DNA of 64,000 nt from Frigidibacter sp. ROC022 (GCF_024723735.1 NZ_JANQDU010000001.1:1178001-1242000); one strand, 5' to 3'. Positions 19,439-28,974 are shown, counted from the first letter of the stretch. Notes: generated from the letters alone by a model not told the origin. Translations and numbers: made by a program.

Positions 19439-20683
19439 CTATCCGAGCCGCGCCAGCAGGTCCAGCGAGGGTTCACCGGTGACGGCCAGCCCCGACGCGC
19501 GCTGATAGGCCTTGATGGCGGCGCGGGTCTTGGGGCCGATCACCCCGTCATCGCCCTCGGTGTCGAAGCCCCGGGCGGTCAGCCGGCGTTGCAGGCGCTG
19601 CCGGTCGTCGATCGTCATTCCGGCGGCATCGGGCGGAAAGCCGCCCCGGATCGGCGGCCGGCCCAGGATCCGGTCGGACAGATGCCCGACCCCGATCACA
19701 TAGCTTTCGGCATTGTTGTAGCGGGTGATGACGGTGAAGTTTCGGAACACCATGAAGGCCGGGCCGCGCGGACCCGCCGGCTGCAGGATCGAGGCGGCGC
19801 CGTGGTCGGGCACCCTGCGCCCGTCCATGTCGCGCACGCCCGCTGCCGCCCAGTCCCCGGGACTGCGGGTGGTGCCGCGCCCGAAGGGGCCCTCGAAACC
19901 CTCGGGCAGCTGCACTTCGACCCCCCAGGGCTGGCCCCTGGTCCAGCCCGAGCGCGACAGGTAGGCGGCGGTCGAGGCCAGCGCGTCGGTCGGGTCGTCC
20001 GACCAGATGTCGCGCCGCCCGTCGCCGCGGAAATCCACCGCATAGGCCAGATAGGAGGTCGGGATGAACTGGGTATGGCCCATCGCCCCGGCCCAGCTAC
20101 CGGTCATCCGGCTGGCGGTCACGTCGCCGTTCTGCAGGATTTTCAGCGCCGCGACCAACTGGCCTTCGAAGAAGCTGCCGCGCCGGCCGTCATAGGCCAG
20201 CGTGGCCAGGGCCGAGATCACCGGCACCTCGCCGCGTCTCGTGCCGTAGAAGCTCTCCAGCCCCCAGATCGCGGTGACGATATGCGGCTCGACACCGTAT
20301 TTCTGCGCGATCTGGCCCAGCACCGTGCCATGCCGGCGCAGCGCCTCCCGTCCCATCGAGACCCGCTCGGGCGAGGCGGCGATGGCCAGGTAATCCTCGA
20401 GCGAGCGCTTGAACTCGGTCTGGTTGCGGTCGCGCTCGATCACCCCGGGCAGGAAGGCGGCGTGACGCAGCCCCGAAGACAGAGTGGCGGGGGAGATGCC
20501 CTTGGCGGCGGCTCGGACGCGAAAACCCTCCAGCCAGGCGTCGAACCCGGGGTTGGGCTGGGCCGGAAAGGCCTCGCCGGTGCGGCGCGGCAAGGCGAGC
20601 CCGGCGCCGATCTCGCGCACGCCGCCCGAACAGGCCGCCAGAGCGCCCGCCGACAGCCCCAGAAATGCCCTGCGCCGGTTCAT
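19439..20683 (-). CDS. Lytic murein transglycosylase lipoprotein (MltB-type, SLT_2) with peptidoglycan-binding domain
   Basis: Cleaves peptidoglycan glycan strands to 1,6-anhydro ends in the periplasm. From the ATG at 20683 the 414-residue product begins MNRRRAFLGLSAGALAAC: a twin-arginine-like basic stretch, a hydrophobic core and a lipobox (ALAAC), suggesting a lipid-anchored protein. The SLT_2 domain (about 40-330) has the catalytic glutamate in IWGLESFYGT and the GSWAGAMGHTQFIPTSY motif. The last 60 residues form a PG_binding_1 domain (LQRRLTARGFDTEGDDGVIG). An ATG seven codons upstream is possible. It lies upstream of the N-ATPase promoter on the same strand but is transcribed separately. 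Confidence 0.93.
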   Translation of the reverse strand: MNRRRAFLGLSAGALAACSGGVREIGAGLALPRRTGEAFPAQPNPGFDAWLEGFRVRAAAKGISPATLSSGLRHAAFLPGVIERDRNQTEFKRSLEDYLAIAASPERVSMGREALRRHGTVLGQIAQKYGVEPHIVTAIWGLESFYGTRRGEVPVISALATLAYDGRRGSFFEGQLVAALKILQNGDVTASRMTGSWAGAMGHTQFIPTSYLAYAVDFRGDGRRDIWSDDPTDALASTAAYLSRSGWTRGQPWGVEVQLPEGFEGPFGRGTTRSPGDWAAAGVRDMDGRRVPDHGAASILQPAGPRGPAFMVFRNFTVITRYNNAESYVIGVGHLSDRILGRPPIRGGFPPDAAGMTIDDRQRLQRRLTARGFDTEGDDGVIGPKTRAAIKAYQRASGLAVTGEPSLDLLARLG

Positions 20684-20912
20684 CCTGCCGCTGCCGATAT
20701 CCATGCCCTGCCTGTCCCGGTTCGTTGATCGGTTGTGTCTGCAAACCTAGCCCGGTCGGCCCGCAGTTCAAAGCCCGCGCTGCCGGGCTGGCGTGGCCCT
20801 GCCACCCGGTCCGGGCCGCACGGGCGACCGCGCAGGCCAGGGCCGCGGAAAATTCGGCGTCTCTGGACTTGGCGGCTGTAACGAACGCAGAGTTCCGAAC
20901 GAAGTGGAGACC
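20684..20912. other. Intergenic region between divergent transglycosylase and VTT-reductase genes
   Basis: Together with the following short reading frame this is about 345 bases without a firm gene. The sequence is G/C-rich up to about 20850 and then less so. I see no recognisable operator, riboswitch or RNA gene; promoters for both flanking genes must lie here but no clear -35/-10 pair stands out. Confidence 0.4.
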
Positions 20913-21032
20913 ATGCTACATACAGACAATGCGACCCGGCCAGCCGGTCAGACAAGGCACCACGTGACAATCAATCCATTCCCGAAAGCGGCCTCCGGCG
21001 GCGGCCCGCATCTGCAAGGTCACCGGACATGA
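20913..21032 (+). CDS. Possible 39-residue leader peptide or small ORF
   Basis: An ATG preceded by GTGGAG-ACC opens a 39-codon frame (MLHTDNATRPAGQTRHH...) whose TGA overlaps the ATG of the VTT-reductase gene (ATGA). The ribosome site and coupled overlap suggest it could be translated to feed the next gene. The product has no hydrophobic segment or recognisable domain, and it may be chance. Confidence 0.25.
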   Translation: MLHTDNATRPAGQTRHHVTINPFPKAASGGGPHLQGHRT

Positions 21033-23224
21033 GGCGGGGTCCGGTTCTGGCGGTGCTGCTGGCGGCGATCGTTGTCGGGCTCACCCTGCTGTGGCGCTAT
21101 CCGGTCGGACTCGAGACCCTGCGGGGCTGGCTGGCGGCTGTTCAGGACTGGCGGATGGCGCATCCTCTGGCCCTGGCGGCGGGGGTCTTCGGGCTCTATG
21201 TCGTCACCACCGCGCTTTCCCTGCCGCTGGCGACATGGCTGACCCTGGGCGCCGGGGCGCTGTTCGGATTCTGGCAGGGGCTGCTGCTGGTCTCCTTCGC
21301 CTCGACTCTTGGCGCCACGCTGGCCTTCCTGGCCGCCCGCTGGCTGTTTCGCGACTGGGTGGCGGCGCGTCTGGGAGGCCGGATCGAGGCGATCCGGCAG
21401 GGCGTCGCGCGGGATGGCGCCTTCTACCTGTTCACCCTGCGGCTGATCCCGGCGGTGCCGTTCTTTGCGGTCAACCTGCTGATGGGGCTGACCCCGATCA
21501 AGGCATGGACCTTCTACTGGGTCAGCCAGGTCGGAATGCTGGCGGGCACTGCCGTCTATGTGAACGCGGGCACCCAACTGGCGCAGATCGACAGCCTTTC
21601 GGGGCTCGCCTCGCCGCTGCTGCTGGGCTCCTTTGCGCTTCTGGGCATCTTCCCCTGGATTGCCCGGGCGGCGCTGCGGCTGCTGAAGCGTCGCCGGGTC
21701 TATGCCCGCTGGAGCCGCCCGGCGCGGTTCGACCGCAACATGATCGTCATCGGCGCCGGGGCCGCCGGGCTGGTCAGTTCCTATATTGCCGCCGCCACCA
21801 AGGCCAAGGTGACGCTGATCGAATCGCACCGGATGGGCGGCGATTGCCTGAACTACGGCTGCGTGCCGTCCAAGGCGCTGCTGGCCACCGCCAAGGCCGC
21901 GCATCTGCAACGCCATGCCGCCGATTACGGGCTGGAGGCCCCGGCGCCGAAGCTCCGCTTTGCCGAGGTCATGGAACGCATCCACAAGGTGATCGACGGG
22001 ATCGCCCCGCATGACTCGGTCGAGCGCTACGAGGGGTTGGGGGTCGAGGTCCGTCTTGGCCGGGCCCGGCTGATCGACCCCTGGACGGTCGAGATCACCG
22101 GTGCCGAGGGCACCACGCGCCTGACCGCCCGCGCCATCGTCCTGGCCACCGGCGCGGCGCCGTTCATGCCGCCGCTGCCGGGGCTCGATACCGTCGATCC
22201 GCTGACCTCGGACACGTTGTGGGAGGCATTGCGCGGCCGCCCCGAGGTGCCGCGCCGGATCGCGGTGCTGGGGGGCGGGCCGATCGGCACCGAACTGTCG
22301 CAGGGCTTCGCCCGGCTCGGTGCCGAGGTGTCGCAGATCGAGATGGGCGAGCGGCTGCTGCCGCGCGAGGACCCGGAGGTCTCGGCCCTGGTCCGCCGCT
22401 CGCTGGAAGCCGACGGGGTCAAGGTGCTGACCGGCCACAAGGCGCTGGCCTGCGGGGTCGAGGGCGGCGACAAATGGATCGAGGTCGAAGCCGATGGCGC
22501 CCGCAGGCGCATCGTCTTCGACGAACTGATCGTCGCGGTGGGCCGCGCGGCGCGGTTGCAGGGCTACGGGCTGGAAGAGCTGGGCATTCCCACCGGCAGG
22601 GTGATCGAGACGGACGCCTGGCTGCAGACCCTCTATCCCAACATCCTGGCCGCAGGAGACGTGGCCGGCCCCTATCAGTTCACTCATACCGCCGCGCATC
22701 AGGCCTGGTTTGCCGCGGTCAACGGCCTGCTGGCGCCGTTCTGGCGGGTGAAGGCCGATTACCGGGTGATCCCCTGGGCGACCTTCTGCGACCCCGAGGT
22801 CGCGCGGGTCGGCCTGTCCGAGGCCGAAGCGAAGGAACAGGGCATCGCGCATGAGGTGACCCGTTTCGAGCTGGCAGAGCTGGACCGGGCGATTGCCGAT
22901 GGCGCCACGGCGGGGTTCGTCAAGGTGCTGACCGTGCCGGGACGGGACCGGATCCTGGGGGTGACGATCGTCGGTGCCCATGCCGGAGAGCTGATCGCCG
23001 AATATGTTCTGGCGATGAAACAGGGGCTGGGGCTGAACAAGATACTCGGCACGATCCATATCTATCCGACCATGGCCGAGGCCAACAAATACGCGGCCGG
23101 GGCCTGGAAGCGCGAGCATGTGAACCCGCGGCTGCTGGCGCTGGCCGAGCGGTTCCACCGCTGGCGGCGCGGCGGGGATCCGGCCTCGCTGCGGCCCGCA
23201 ACCGGGACCGACGGCGATGATTGA
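21029..23224 (+). CDS. VTT (TVP38/DedA-like) membrane domain fused to FAD-dependent disulfide oxidoreductase
   Basis: A 731-residue fusion. Residues 1-225 hold six or so hydrophobic segments with the VTT/SNARE-associated motif FASTLGATLAFLAARWLF and FTLRLIPAVPFFAVN. From about 233 a mercuric-reductase-like flavoprotein follows, with FAD-binding MIVIGAGAAGLVSSYIA, the redox-active pair GGDCLNYGCVPSK and NAD-binding AVLGGGPIGTELSQ. AAGDVAGPYQFTHTAAHQ and the C-terminal dimerisation domain ending in HIYPTMAEANK complete the fold. It probably passes electrons from NAD(P)H to an unknown substrate at the membrane. The metal-binding cysteine pair of MerA at the C-terminus is absent, so mercury reduction is unlikely. 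It overlaps the next gene by eight bases. Confidence 0.9.
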   Translation: MRRGPVLAVLLAAIVVGLTLLWRYPVGLETLRGWLAAVQDWRMAHPLALAAGVFGLYVVTTALSLPLATWLTLGAGALFGFWQGLLLVSFASTLGATLAFLAARWLFRDWVAARLGGRIEAIRQGVARDGAFYLFTLRLIPAVPFFAVNLLMGLTPIKAWTFYWVSQVGMLAGTAVYVNAGTQLAQIDSLSGLASPLLLGSFALLGIFPWIARAALRLLKRRRVYARWSRPARFDRNMIVIGAGAAGLVSSYIAAATKAKVTLIESHRMGGDCLNYGCVPSKALLATAKAAHLQRHAADYGLEAPAPKLRFAEVMERIHKVIDGIAPHDSVERYEGLGVEVRLGRARLIDPWTVEITGAEGTTRLTARAIVLATGAAPFMPPLPGLDTVDPLTSDTLWEALRGRPEVPRRIAVLGGGPIGTELSQGFARLGAEVSQIEMGERLLPREDPEVSALVRRSLEADGVKVLTGHKALACGVEGGDKWIEVEADGARRRIVFDELIVAVGRAARLQGYGLEELGIPTGRVIETDAWLQTLYPNILAAGDVAGPYQFTHTAAHQAWFAAVNGLLAPFWRVKADYRVIPWATFCDPEVARVGLSEAEAKEQGIAHEVTRFELAELDRAIADGATAGFVKVLTVPGRDRILGVTIVGAHAGELIAEYVLAMKQGLGLNKILGTIHIYPTMAEANKYAAGAWKREHVNPRLLALAERFHRWRRGGDPASLRPATGTDGDD

Positions 23225-23843
23225 CCGCTATCTGTTGCCCACGGTGAAGGTCGTGCTGACCCCGGTCGCGCGGGTCCTCGTGGCACGCGGGGTGCATCCG
23301 GATCATGTGACGGTGGCGGGATTCGGCCTCGGCATCCTCGCGGTCCCGGCGCTGGCGATGGGCTGGACGGTGCTGGCCCTGGTGCTGATCGCCGCGAACC
23401 GGATCGCCGACGGGCTGGACGGGACCATGGCGCGGATGACCCGGCCCAGCGACCGGGGCGCCTTTCTGGACATTGCGCTGGACTTCTTCTTCTACGCGCT
23501 GGTGCCCCTGGGTTTCGCGCTCTGCGAGCCGGCCCGCAACGCGCTGCCCGCCGCTGTGCTGATCGCCGCCTTCATGGGCACCGGATCGTCCTTTCTGGCC
23601 TTCGCGGTGCTGGCCGAGCGGCGCGGCCTGAAGACCGAGGATTATCCTGCCAAGGGGTTCTACTATCTCGGCGGTCTGACCGAGGGCACCGAGACCATCG
23701 CGCTTTTCGTCGCCATGTGCCTGATCCCCGGCAGTTTCCCCTGGCTGGCCTATGGCTTTGCCGCCGCCTGCCTGCTGACCTCGATCACCCGCTGGCGGAT
23801 GGGCTGGGAGGCTTTCGGGAAGGCGCGGGACAATGATGGCTGA
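23217..23843 (+). CDS. CDP-alcohol phosphatidyltransferase family protein
   Basis: A 208-residue integral membrane enzyme expected to join a CDP-diacylglycerol (or similar) donor to an alcohol. The family motif D-G-x2-D-G-x2-A-R-x8-G-x3-D-x3-D is complete in DGLDGTMARMTRPSDRGAFL followed by DIALD (about residues 62-86). Around it are six hydrophobic segments. The ATG overlaps the end of the VTT-reductase gene by eight bases, so the two are co-translated. Substrate is unknown; the partnership with a VTT domain, a fold linked to lipid scrambling, hints at a lipid-related pathway. Confidence 0.88.
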   Translation: MIDRYLLPTVKVVLTPVARVLVARGVHPDHVTVAGFGLGILAVPALAMGWTVLALVLIAANRIADGLDGTMARMTRPSDRGAFLDIALDFFFYALVPLGFALCEPARNALPAAVLIAAFMGTGSSFLAFAVLAERRGLKTEDYPAKGFYYLGGLTEGTETIALFVAMCLIPGSFPWLAYGFAAACLLTSITRWRMGWEAFGKARDNDG

Positions 23844-24240
23844 GGGGAAGGGAAGGCGGATGGACGGGCTGAGACGCGGGCTGCTGCCGGTCGGCATCGC
23901 GGCTGTGGTAGTGGCGGGGTTCGCCTGGCTGGGCGGCACGGCGGCACTGGGCGCGCATCCCTGGTGGGCCGTCAAGGTCGGCTGGCTCGGCGCCATGATC
24001 GGCGCGGCGCTGGCCTTGGCCCTGCTGGCGCTGCAGCTGCGGCCCGGGCTGCTGGCGGGCCTGGGACTGGTCGCTCTGGCCGGCGCCGGCGCCGTGACCT
24101 TCATCGGCAAGACCCGCTTCGCCGCCTCCTATGCCGAGGATGCCCTGGCCGGGCAGATGTGGTTCTTCGGCTGGATCGCGGTGATGGCCGGCGCGGTGGT
24201 GGCGCTGGCGGGGGTGGCGGCGCTTCTGGCGCGACGCTAG
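23833..24240 (+). CDS. Small membrane protein of unknown function
   Basis: A 135-residue protein with four hydrophobic segments (about 18-40, 46-66, 72-90 and 108-132) joined by short loops. I do not recognise the family. It overlaps the end of the phosphatidyltransferase gene by 11 bases, making it the third gene of a coupled set with the VTT-reductase fusion. A second ATG eight codons in (MDGLRRG) is an alternative start. Likely an accessory of the same membrane process, by position only. Confidence 0.65.
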   Translation: MMAEGKGRRMDGLRRGLLPVGIAAVVVAGFAWLGGTAALGAHPWWAVKVGWLGAMIGAALALALLALQLRPGLLAGLGLVALAGAGAVTFIGKTRFAASYAEDALAGQMWFFGWIAVMAGAVVALAGVAALLARR

Positions 24241-24288
24241 GGGCAGGGACAACCGCCGGCCGGGGTCGAGACCGGACCCGCCGCGCCC

Positions 24289-26946
24289 TTATCCGCCGCG
24301 GCCCTTCCCGACGATCCCGCGCACCCCGCCCGCGATCAGCACCGTGGCATCGGTCAGCACCCAGAGCAGCGGCTGGGTTCCACCCTGCACGGCCAGGAAC
24401 CGCGGCTGCCAGTCGGGCCGAAACTTCTGCTTGAAGGCGCGCAGCCCCTCGAAATTGTAGATCGGCCCGCCGTGCCGGAAGATCATCGATCCGAACCGGG
24501 TCCAGAGCCGGGCGCCCGGCCGGGTCTGCAACCCCGACAATGGCGCCATACCCAGGCTGAAGCTTTGGGCGCCTGCGTCGCGGTAATGCTCCAGCAGGCT
24601 GACGAAGATGAACTCCATCATTCCCCGTTCCTCGGGTCGGTAGCGCATCAGATCGACAGCCAGATGCTGGCCGGTGCCCGGCGCCAGAACCGTGGCGAAA
24701 CCCAGCAGGCGGCCCTCGCGCCGGACCACGGCCACCGGGCCCTCGTTCAGGAAGGCCGGCGTGAACCGGCCCACCGAGAATCCCTTCTCGGCCCCGGTCT
24801 TGCCGCGCAGCCAGGCCTCGGAGACCTCGGCCAGTTCGGCCAGCAGGGCGGGCGCATGCGGCGGTGGCAGGACCTCCAGCGCCAGGCCGGATTTGCGCGC
24901 CTTGTTATGCGCTGCCCGCATGGTCTTGAAACCCGACCCGGAGAGCGAGAAATCCGGCAGCGAGATCACGGCCTCTTCACCCAGCTTGTGCAGGGTGAAG
25001 CCCATCTCGACCCAGAGCGGCAGGTAACGGTCCGAAACGCCATAGAAGGCCGGTCGCCCGTTGCCGGCCCAGGCCTCGTCGAAGAAGGCCCAGGCCAGGT
25101 CCCGCGCCGTTTGCGCCGGGCCGACCGGATCACCGAGGGCGATCCAGGACCGGCCCTGCACCGCATAGGCGATGAAGGCGCGGTCGGACTCGTCGAAATA
25201 GAGCGCCTTGTCGCCTGTCAGGGCAAGGCAGGCCATCGGTTCGTCGCTGCCGGCGATGACGGCGCGGGCCCGGTCCAGCGCCGCGCCCTCGGGCCGGCGG
25301 GTATGGGCGCGCACGGGGCGCATCGCCAGCCAGACCGTGCCGAGCACCAGCAGAGCCGAGGCCAGAAGCCCGGCCCGCAGGCTGCGCGGCGTGTCCGAGC
25401 CGCCCGCGAATTCGGTCCAGAGCGAGCCCGACCAGGGTGTCGCGCGATGCATGAAGAAGAAGAACCCGGCCAGGCTCAGCACGATCGCCAGCACCAGCGC
25501 GAACCAGGCCGGCGAGAGCACGCCGCGAGTCAGCTTTGCGGCCCGGGTGAACTGGCCACGGAACGGCGTCAGGATGATCGCCACAACCAGCAGCAGCGCC
25601 GAGGATTCGATGTCGAAATCGTTCAGCGCCGAGACCAGCGCCCCGGCCAGCAGACCGGATTGCAGCAGCCAGTACGAGCCCGAAATCCGCCGGATCAGCG
25701 CCTGCGACAGCATCACCAGCACCACGCCGATCATCGCCGACAGCGCCGCCCCGCCTTCCAGCAGGATGGCGCCGAGAATGTCCCTCGGGTCGATCGTATG
25801 CGGCCGCACCGCCGGCATCAGCGCGATCAGCACCAGATAGACCCCCGCCGCCAGCGAGACGACCCCGGTCAGCGAAGGGATCAGCGCCTTCAGCGAGGCG
25901 ACCGCGGGCCGCATCGGGGCGCTGATCTCGCCGAAGATCCGTGCCGCCACCCCGCCGGCCAGCCGCGCCTCGTTGAAGGCCAGGACAACCAGCGCCAGGG
26001 CGAAGGGCAGGAGATAGTAGATCACCCGGAACAGCAGGAGCGCCGCGGTGACCTGCGCCAGTGGCGGGCCCGAGGGCATCGCGGCGATCACGATGGTCTC
26101 GAAGACGCCGATGCCGCCCGGAACATGGCTCACCACGCCGATCATCATCCCGGCGGCGAAGATCGGCAGAAAACTGGCGAAATCGGGTGCCCCGGCGGGC
26201 AGGAGGATCCAGAGCGCCAGGGCGGCAAAGCTGGTGTCGATCACGGTGACGGCCAGCTGCGCCAGAACGATGCGCGGTGCCGGGGCGGCGATCTCCAGCC
26301 CCTTCAGCCGCAGGGTCCGGCCGCCGAGGGACAGCCAGGCCAGCCCGCCGCCCAGGGCCGCCAGTGCTGCAATCGCCAGCAGCCGGGTCGTGGCCGGGGA
26401 CAGATCGACCAGATGCGCCAGCGCCGAGGGGGCCCAGATCAGCCCGGCCAGACCGATGGCGCTGACCCCCAGCCCGGCGGCGATCGAGATGAAGGCCGAC
26501 AGCCCGGCCACGTCCAGCGCGCCGAGGCCGAAGGCCGAATAGACCCGGAACCGTACTGCGCCGCCGGAAATCGCGCTGATCCCCAGCGTGTTGCCGAAGG
26601 CGTAGCCCAGGAACCCGCCCAGGGCGACGGCGCGGGCGGGGACCCGGCGGCCCAGGTAGTCCAGCGCCACCCGGTCGTAGAGGATCAGCGCCCCGTAGCC
26701 GAACCCGGTCGCCGCCAGCGCCACCGCCAGGTCGATCCAGGGCACCGCCGCCGCCTGCACCAGGATCGCGCGCGGATTGGTCTCGGCCAGCAGATGCCGC
26801 AGCGCCAGCAGGCCCAGCACGAAGAACGCCCCGGCCAGCAGCATCGGCGCCAGCCGCCGCAGTCTCTGCACCAGCCGCCCGCCGGGCGCATCCTCGGGCG
26901 GCCCGGACGGGGGTGCTCGGTCGGAATGTGGAAGAGGCGCAGGCAT
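24289..26946 (-). CDS. mprF: MprF-type flippase / phosphatidylglycerol aminoacyltransferase
   Basis: A protein of about 885 residues that adds an amino acid (lysine in the best-known cases) from tRNA to phosphatidylglycerol and flips the product, lowering membrane negative charge and giving resistance to cationic peptides. The first 530 or so residues hold about fourteen hydrophobic helices, including GGAVRFRVYSAFGLG and SHVPGGIGVFETIV of the flippase part. The C-terminal domain has the DUF2156/GNAT fold: YAVQGRSWIALGDPVGP, VDLMRYRPEERGMMEFIFVS, and IYNFEGLRAFKQKFRPDW near the end. I chose the ATG at 26946; an upstream ATG at 27012 is in frame, and neither has a clear ribosome site. Confidence 0.9.
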   Translation of the reverse strand: MPAPLPHSDRAPPSGPPEDAPGGRLVQRLRRLAPMLLAGAFFVLGLLALRHLLAETNPRAILVQAAAVPWIDLAVALAATGFGYGALILYDRVALDYLGRRVPARAVALGGFLGYAFGNTLGISAISGGAVRFRVYSAFGLGALDVAGLSAFISIAAGLGVSAIGLAGLIWAPSALAHLVDLSPATTRLLAIAALAALGGGLAWLSLGGRTLRLKGLEIAAPAPRIVLAQLAVTVIDTSFAALALWILLPAGAPDFASFLPIFAAGMMIGVVSHVPGGIGVFETIVIAAMPSGPPLAQVTAALLLFRVIYYLLPFALALVVLAFNEARLAGGVAARIFGEISAPMRPAVASLKALIPSLTGVVSLAAGVYLVLIALMPAVRPHTIDPRDILGAILLEGGAALSAMIGVVLVMLSQALIRRISGSYWLLQSGLLAGALVSALNDFDIESSALLLVVAIILTPFRGQFTRAAKLTRGVLSPAWFALVLAIVLSLAGFFFFMHRATPWSGSLWTEFAGGSDTPRSLRAGLLASALLVLGTVWLAMRPVRAHTRRPEGAALDRARAVIAGSDEPMACLALTGDKALYFDESDRAFIAYAVQGRSWIALGDPVGPAQTARDLAWAFFDEAWAGNGRPAFYGVSDRYLPLWVEMGFTLHKLGEEAVISLPDFSLSGSGFKTMRAAHNKARKSGLALEVLPPPHAPALLAELAEVSEAWLRGKTGAEKGFSVGRFTPAFLNEGPVAVVRREGRLLGFATVLAPGTGQHLAVDLMRYRPEERGMMEFIFVSLLEHYRDAGAQSFSLGMAPLSGLQTRPGARLWTRFGSMIFRHGGPIYNFEGLRAFKQKFRPDWQPRFLAVQGGTQPLLWVLTDATVLIAGGVRGIVGKGRGG

Positions 26947-27135
26947 CGCCGGTCCGTCGATCTTTCTTGGCTGCAGGCCCCGCGGGGCCATGCGGCAGGG
27001 TCGGTAGGGCATCGCATATCGGGCGGGTCAGGGGAACCGTCTTGCTCGCGGGTCAGGCGGGCAGGGTGCCCGGCAGGCGCCGGTACAGGCGAGAGAGCAG
27101 CCCGAAACCTCGCTGCCGGGGTCGGTCGATCCGGC

Positions 27136-28974
27136 TCAGAAACAGGCGCCGGGCCGGATCGACGAGACGAATTCCGGTGTGCGCGGGCTGATGTAGAACA
27201 GGTAGATCGGCAGCGAATTGCGGATCGAGCCATCGGCAAAGGTCGCCTCGACATGCATCGCATGGAGCGAGCTTCTTTCGGCCCAGAGCTGCACCTGGGC
27301 ACGCAGTGTCGAGATATTGGGATTGCCGCGGATCGGCAGGTCGATGGCGTAATCGGTGCCTTGATCGCGCAGCTTGATCTCCTGGAACTGCGGCGCCTGG
27401 GTGGCATAGGGGCCGCCGGCACCCATCTCGGCCATCATGTCGGGCAGTTCGATCCGGGCGAGGTTGATATAGGTGTGGAAGGTCTCGGTCAGGGTCTGGA
27501 CCTCGCCACGGGCATCGGTCCAGTCATAGGTCAATTCGCCGAGCGCCACGGTCTGCAGGTTGCTGCCGCCGCCGACGAAACCGGTCAGTTCGCCCATCGG
27601 CACCGAGGCGATGAGATTGGCGCGGCAGCGGTCGAGATCGTCATAGCTGGGACAGGTGAACCGGTGCCCCGAGAGCGTGGCCAGATCGACCCCGGCGCGG
27701 GTCAGGACGTCGCGCAGATCGACATCGGTGCCCTGGTCGAAACCGGAAATCGGCACGTCATAGGCGGCGGTGGCCGGGGTGGCCGGGATGTTCTCGTAGT
27801 TCAGCGTATCCGGATTGGCGAAGCGTACCCGCAGCCTGGGGTTCTCGACCGGGCCCCAGCCGTAGTTGGTCATCTCGAAATCCGGCTGGGTGCCGATGCA
27901 GCCCTGGTGCTCCGCGACGCTGAGCATCGGGCGCAGATGCGGCTCGGAATAGTCCACCGCCAGCTTCAGGCTCTCGATCCGGACCCGCGAGGCGTCGTCC
28001 GTGGCCAGGTCGATGCTCAGGAAAGCCCGCGTGTCCTGCCAGTCCTGGCGGGTGTTCTCCAAGAACTGGTAGGGCACCTGGGCGGTGCCGTTGCCGGCCC
28101 ATGCGGCGGCGAGGTGTTCGTCTTGCGGATAGATCTGCAGGGCGCCGTCGCCGAGGTAATGAATATAGGGCACGCCCTGGTTCTGGGCGATCCGCTGATC
28201 GGTGACGACGGAGATCGAGACCTTGCCGGCGCTGCCGCCGCCCTGTGCGGGCAGGAGACCGGCCAGGGTGCTGTCGGTGATCTCGGCCGGTCGGGTCGAG
28301 GACATCTCGACCCCGCGCCGCATCACCACCTCGTAGCGCTGGCCGCCGGGCAGGGTGATCTCGCCGCTGCCGTCGCGCAGCCCGGCCCGGAAGCCGCCGG
28401 TATAGATCCAGCCCTCGCGTGAGCGCCAGGTGCCGGTGCCCTCGGCCAGCCCCTTGTGGAACGGGCCCTCGTAGAGATTGCCTTCGGCGTCGCGGTGGCT
28501 GCCGTCGCCCTCCATCAGTCCCGCGACCCAGGTTCCTTCCCAGCGGCTGCCGTCGCGACGGGTCAGCAGGCCCGGCCCGTCATAGGCACCGGCCTTCAAC
28601 GTCCCCTCGAAACGGTCATGCACGGCACGCGGATCATAGCTGGCGGTGCCCGGCACCCGCCAGGTCAGCACGCCGGGGCCGCTGGCCAGGCCCTCGGCAT
28701 CGACGCCGGGCCAGTTGCCGCTCGCCGGCTCCCAGAGAAACTCTAGCTTCAGCTCCGGATGCGGATCGACGACCGAGACCTTCTGGCGGCTGACCGAGCG
28801 GCTGACCGGATCGTAGAGCACCTGGATTCGCGACACGATGGCCGGTGCCGCCGTGGCTGCCGTCGCCGGCGCGCCTGCGTCGGCTCCGGGCCGCGCCGCC
28901 AGAGGCTGGGCCAGCGCCAGGACAACCAGCCCCCCCGCTGCCAGACTGCAGACCCGCTTGGCCGTTCGACGCAT
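27136..28974 (-). CDS. Exported MORN-repeat protein
   Basis: A 612-residue protein with a signal peptide (MRRTAKRVCSLAAGGLVVLALAQPLAA). At about residues 110-230 there are four MORN repeats with the usual Y/F-E-G-x-(F/W) and G-x-G pattern (RFEGTLKAGAYDGPGLL, RWEGTWVAGLMEGDG, LYEGPFHKGLAEGTG and YTGGFRAGLRDGSG). The remaining 380 residues form an unrecognised domain with paired cysteines. MORN repeats often bind lipids or serve as protein scaffolds. The gene is the last of three for exported proteins on this strand, 61 bases after the Memo-CapA gene. An AGGGG site precedes the ATG. Confidence 0.82.
   Translation of the reverse strand: MRRTAKRVCSLAAGGLVVLALAQPLAARPGADAGAPATAATAAPAIVSRIQVLYDPVSRSVSRQKVSVVDPHPELKLEFLWEPASGNWPGVDAEGLASGPGVLTWRVPGTASYDPRAVHDRFEGTLKAGAYDGPGLLTRRDGSRWEGTWVAGLMEGDGSHRDAEGNLYEGPFHKGLAEGTGTWRSREGWIYTGGFRAGLRDGSGEITLPGGQRYEVVMRRGVEMSSTRPAEITDSTLAGLLPAQGGGSAGKVSISVVTDQRIAQNQGVPYIHYLGDGALQIYPQDEHLAAAWAGNGTAQVPYQFLENTRQDWQDTRAFLSIDLATDDASRVRIESLKLAVDYSEPHLRPMLSVAEHQGCIGTQPDFEMTNYGWGPVENPRLRVRFANPDTLNYENIPATPATAAYDVPISGFDQGTDVDLRDVLTRAGVDLATLSGHRFTCPSYDDLDRCRANLIASVPMGELTGFVGGGSNLQTVALGELTYDWTDARGEVQTLTETFHTYINLARIELPDMMAEMGAGGPYATQAPQFQEIKLRDQGTDYAIDLPIRGNPNISTLRAQVQLWAERSSLHAMHVEATFADGSIRNSLPIYLFYISPRTPEFVSSIRPGACF

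Noticed and set aside
20880-20900. LexA-type GAAC-N7-GAAC site near 20885
   Set aside because: The two GAAC copies are separated by ten bases, not seven.
24472-28422. A 1316-codon open frame on the plus strand opposite mprF and the MORN gene
   Set aside because: Its product is low-complexity (Gln/Arg/His-rich) with no domain, while both minus-strand genes have clear family motifs. High G+C leaves antisense frames open by chance.
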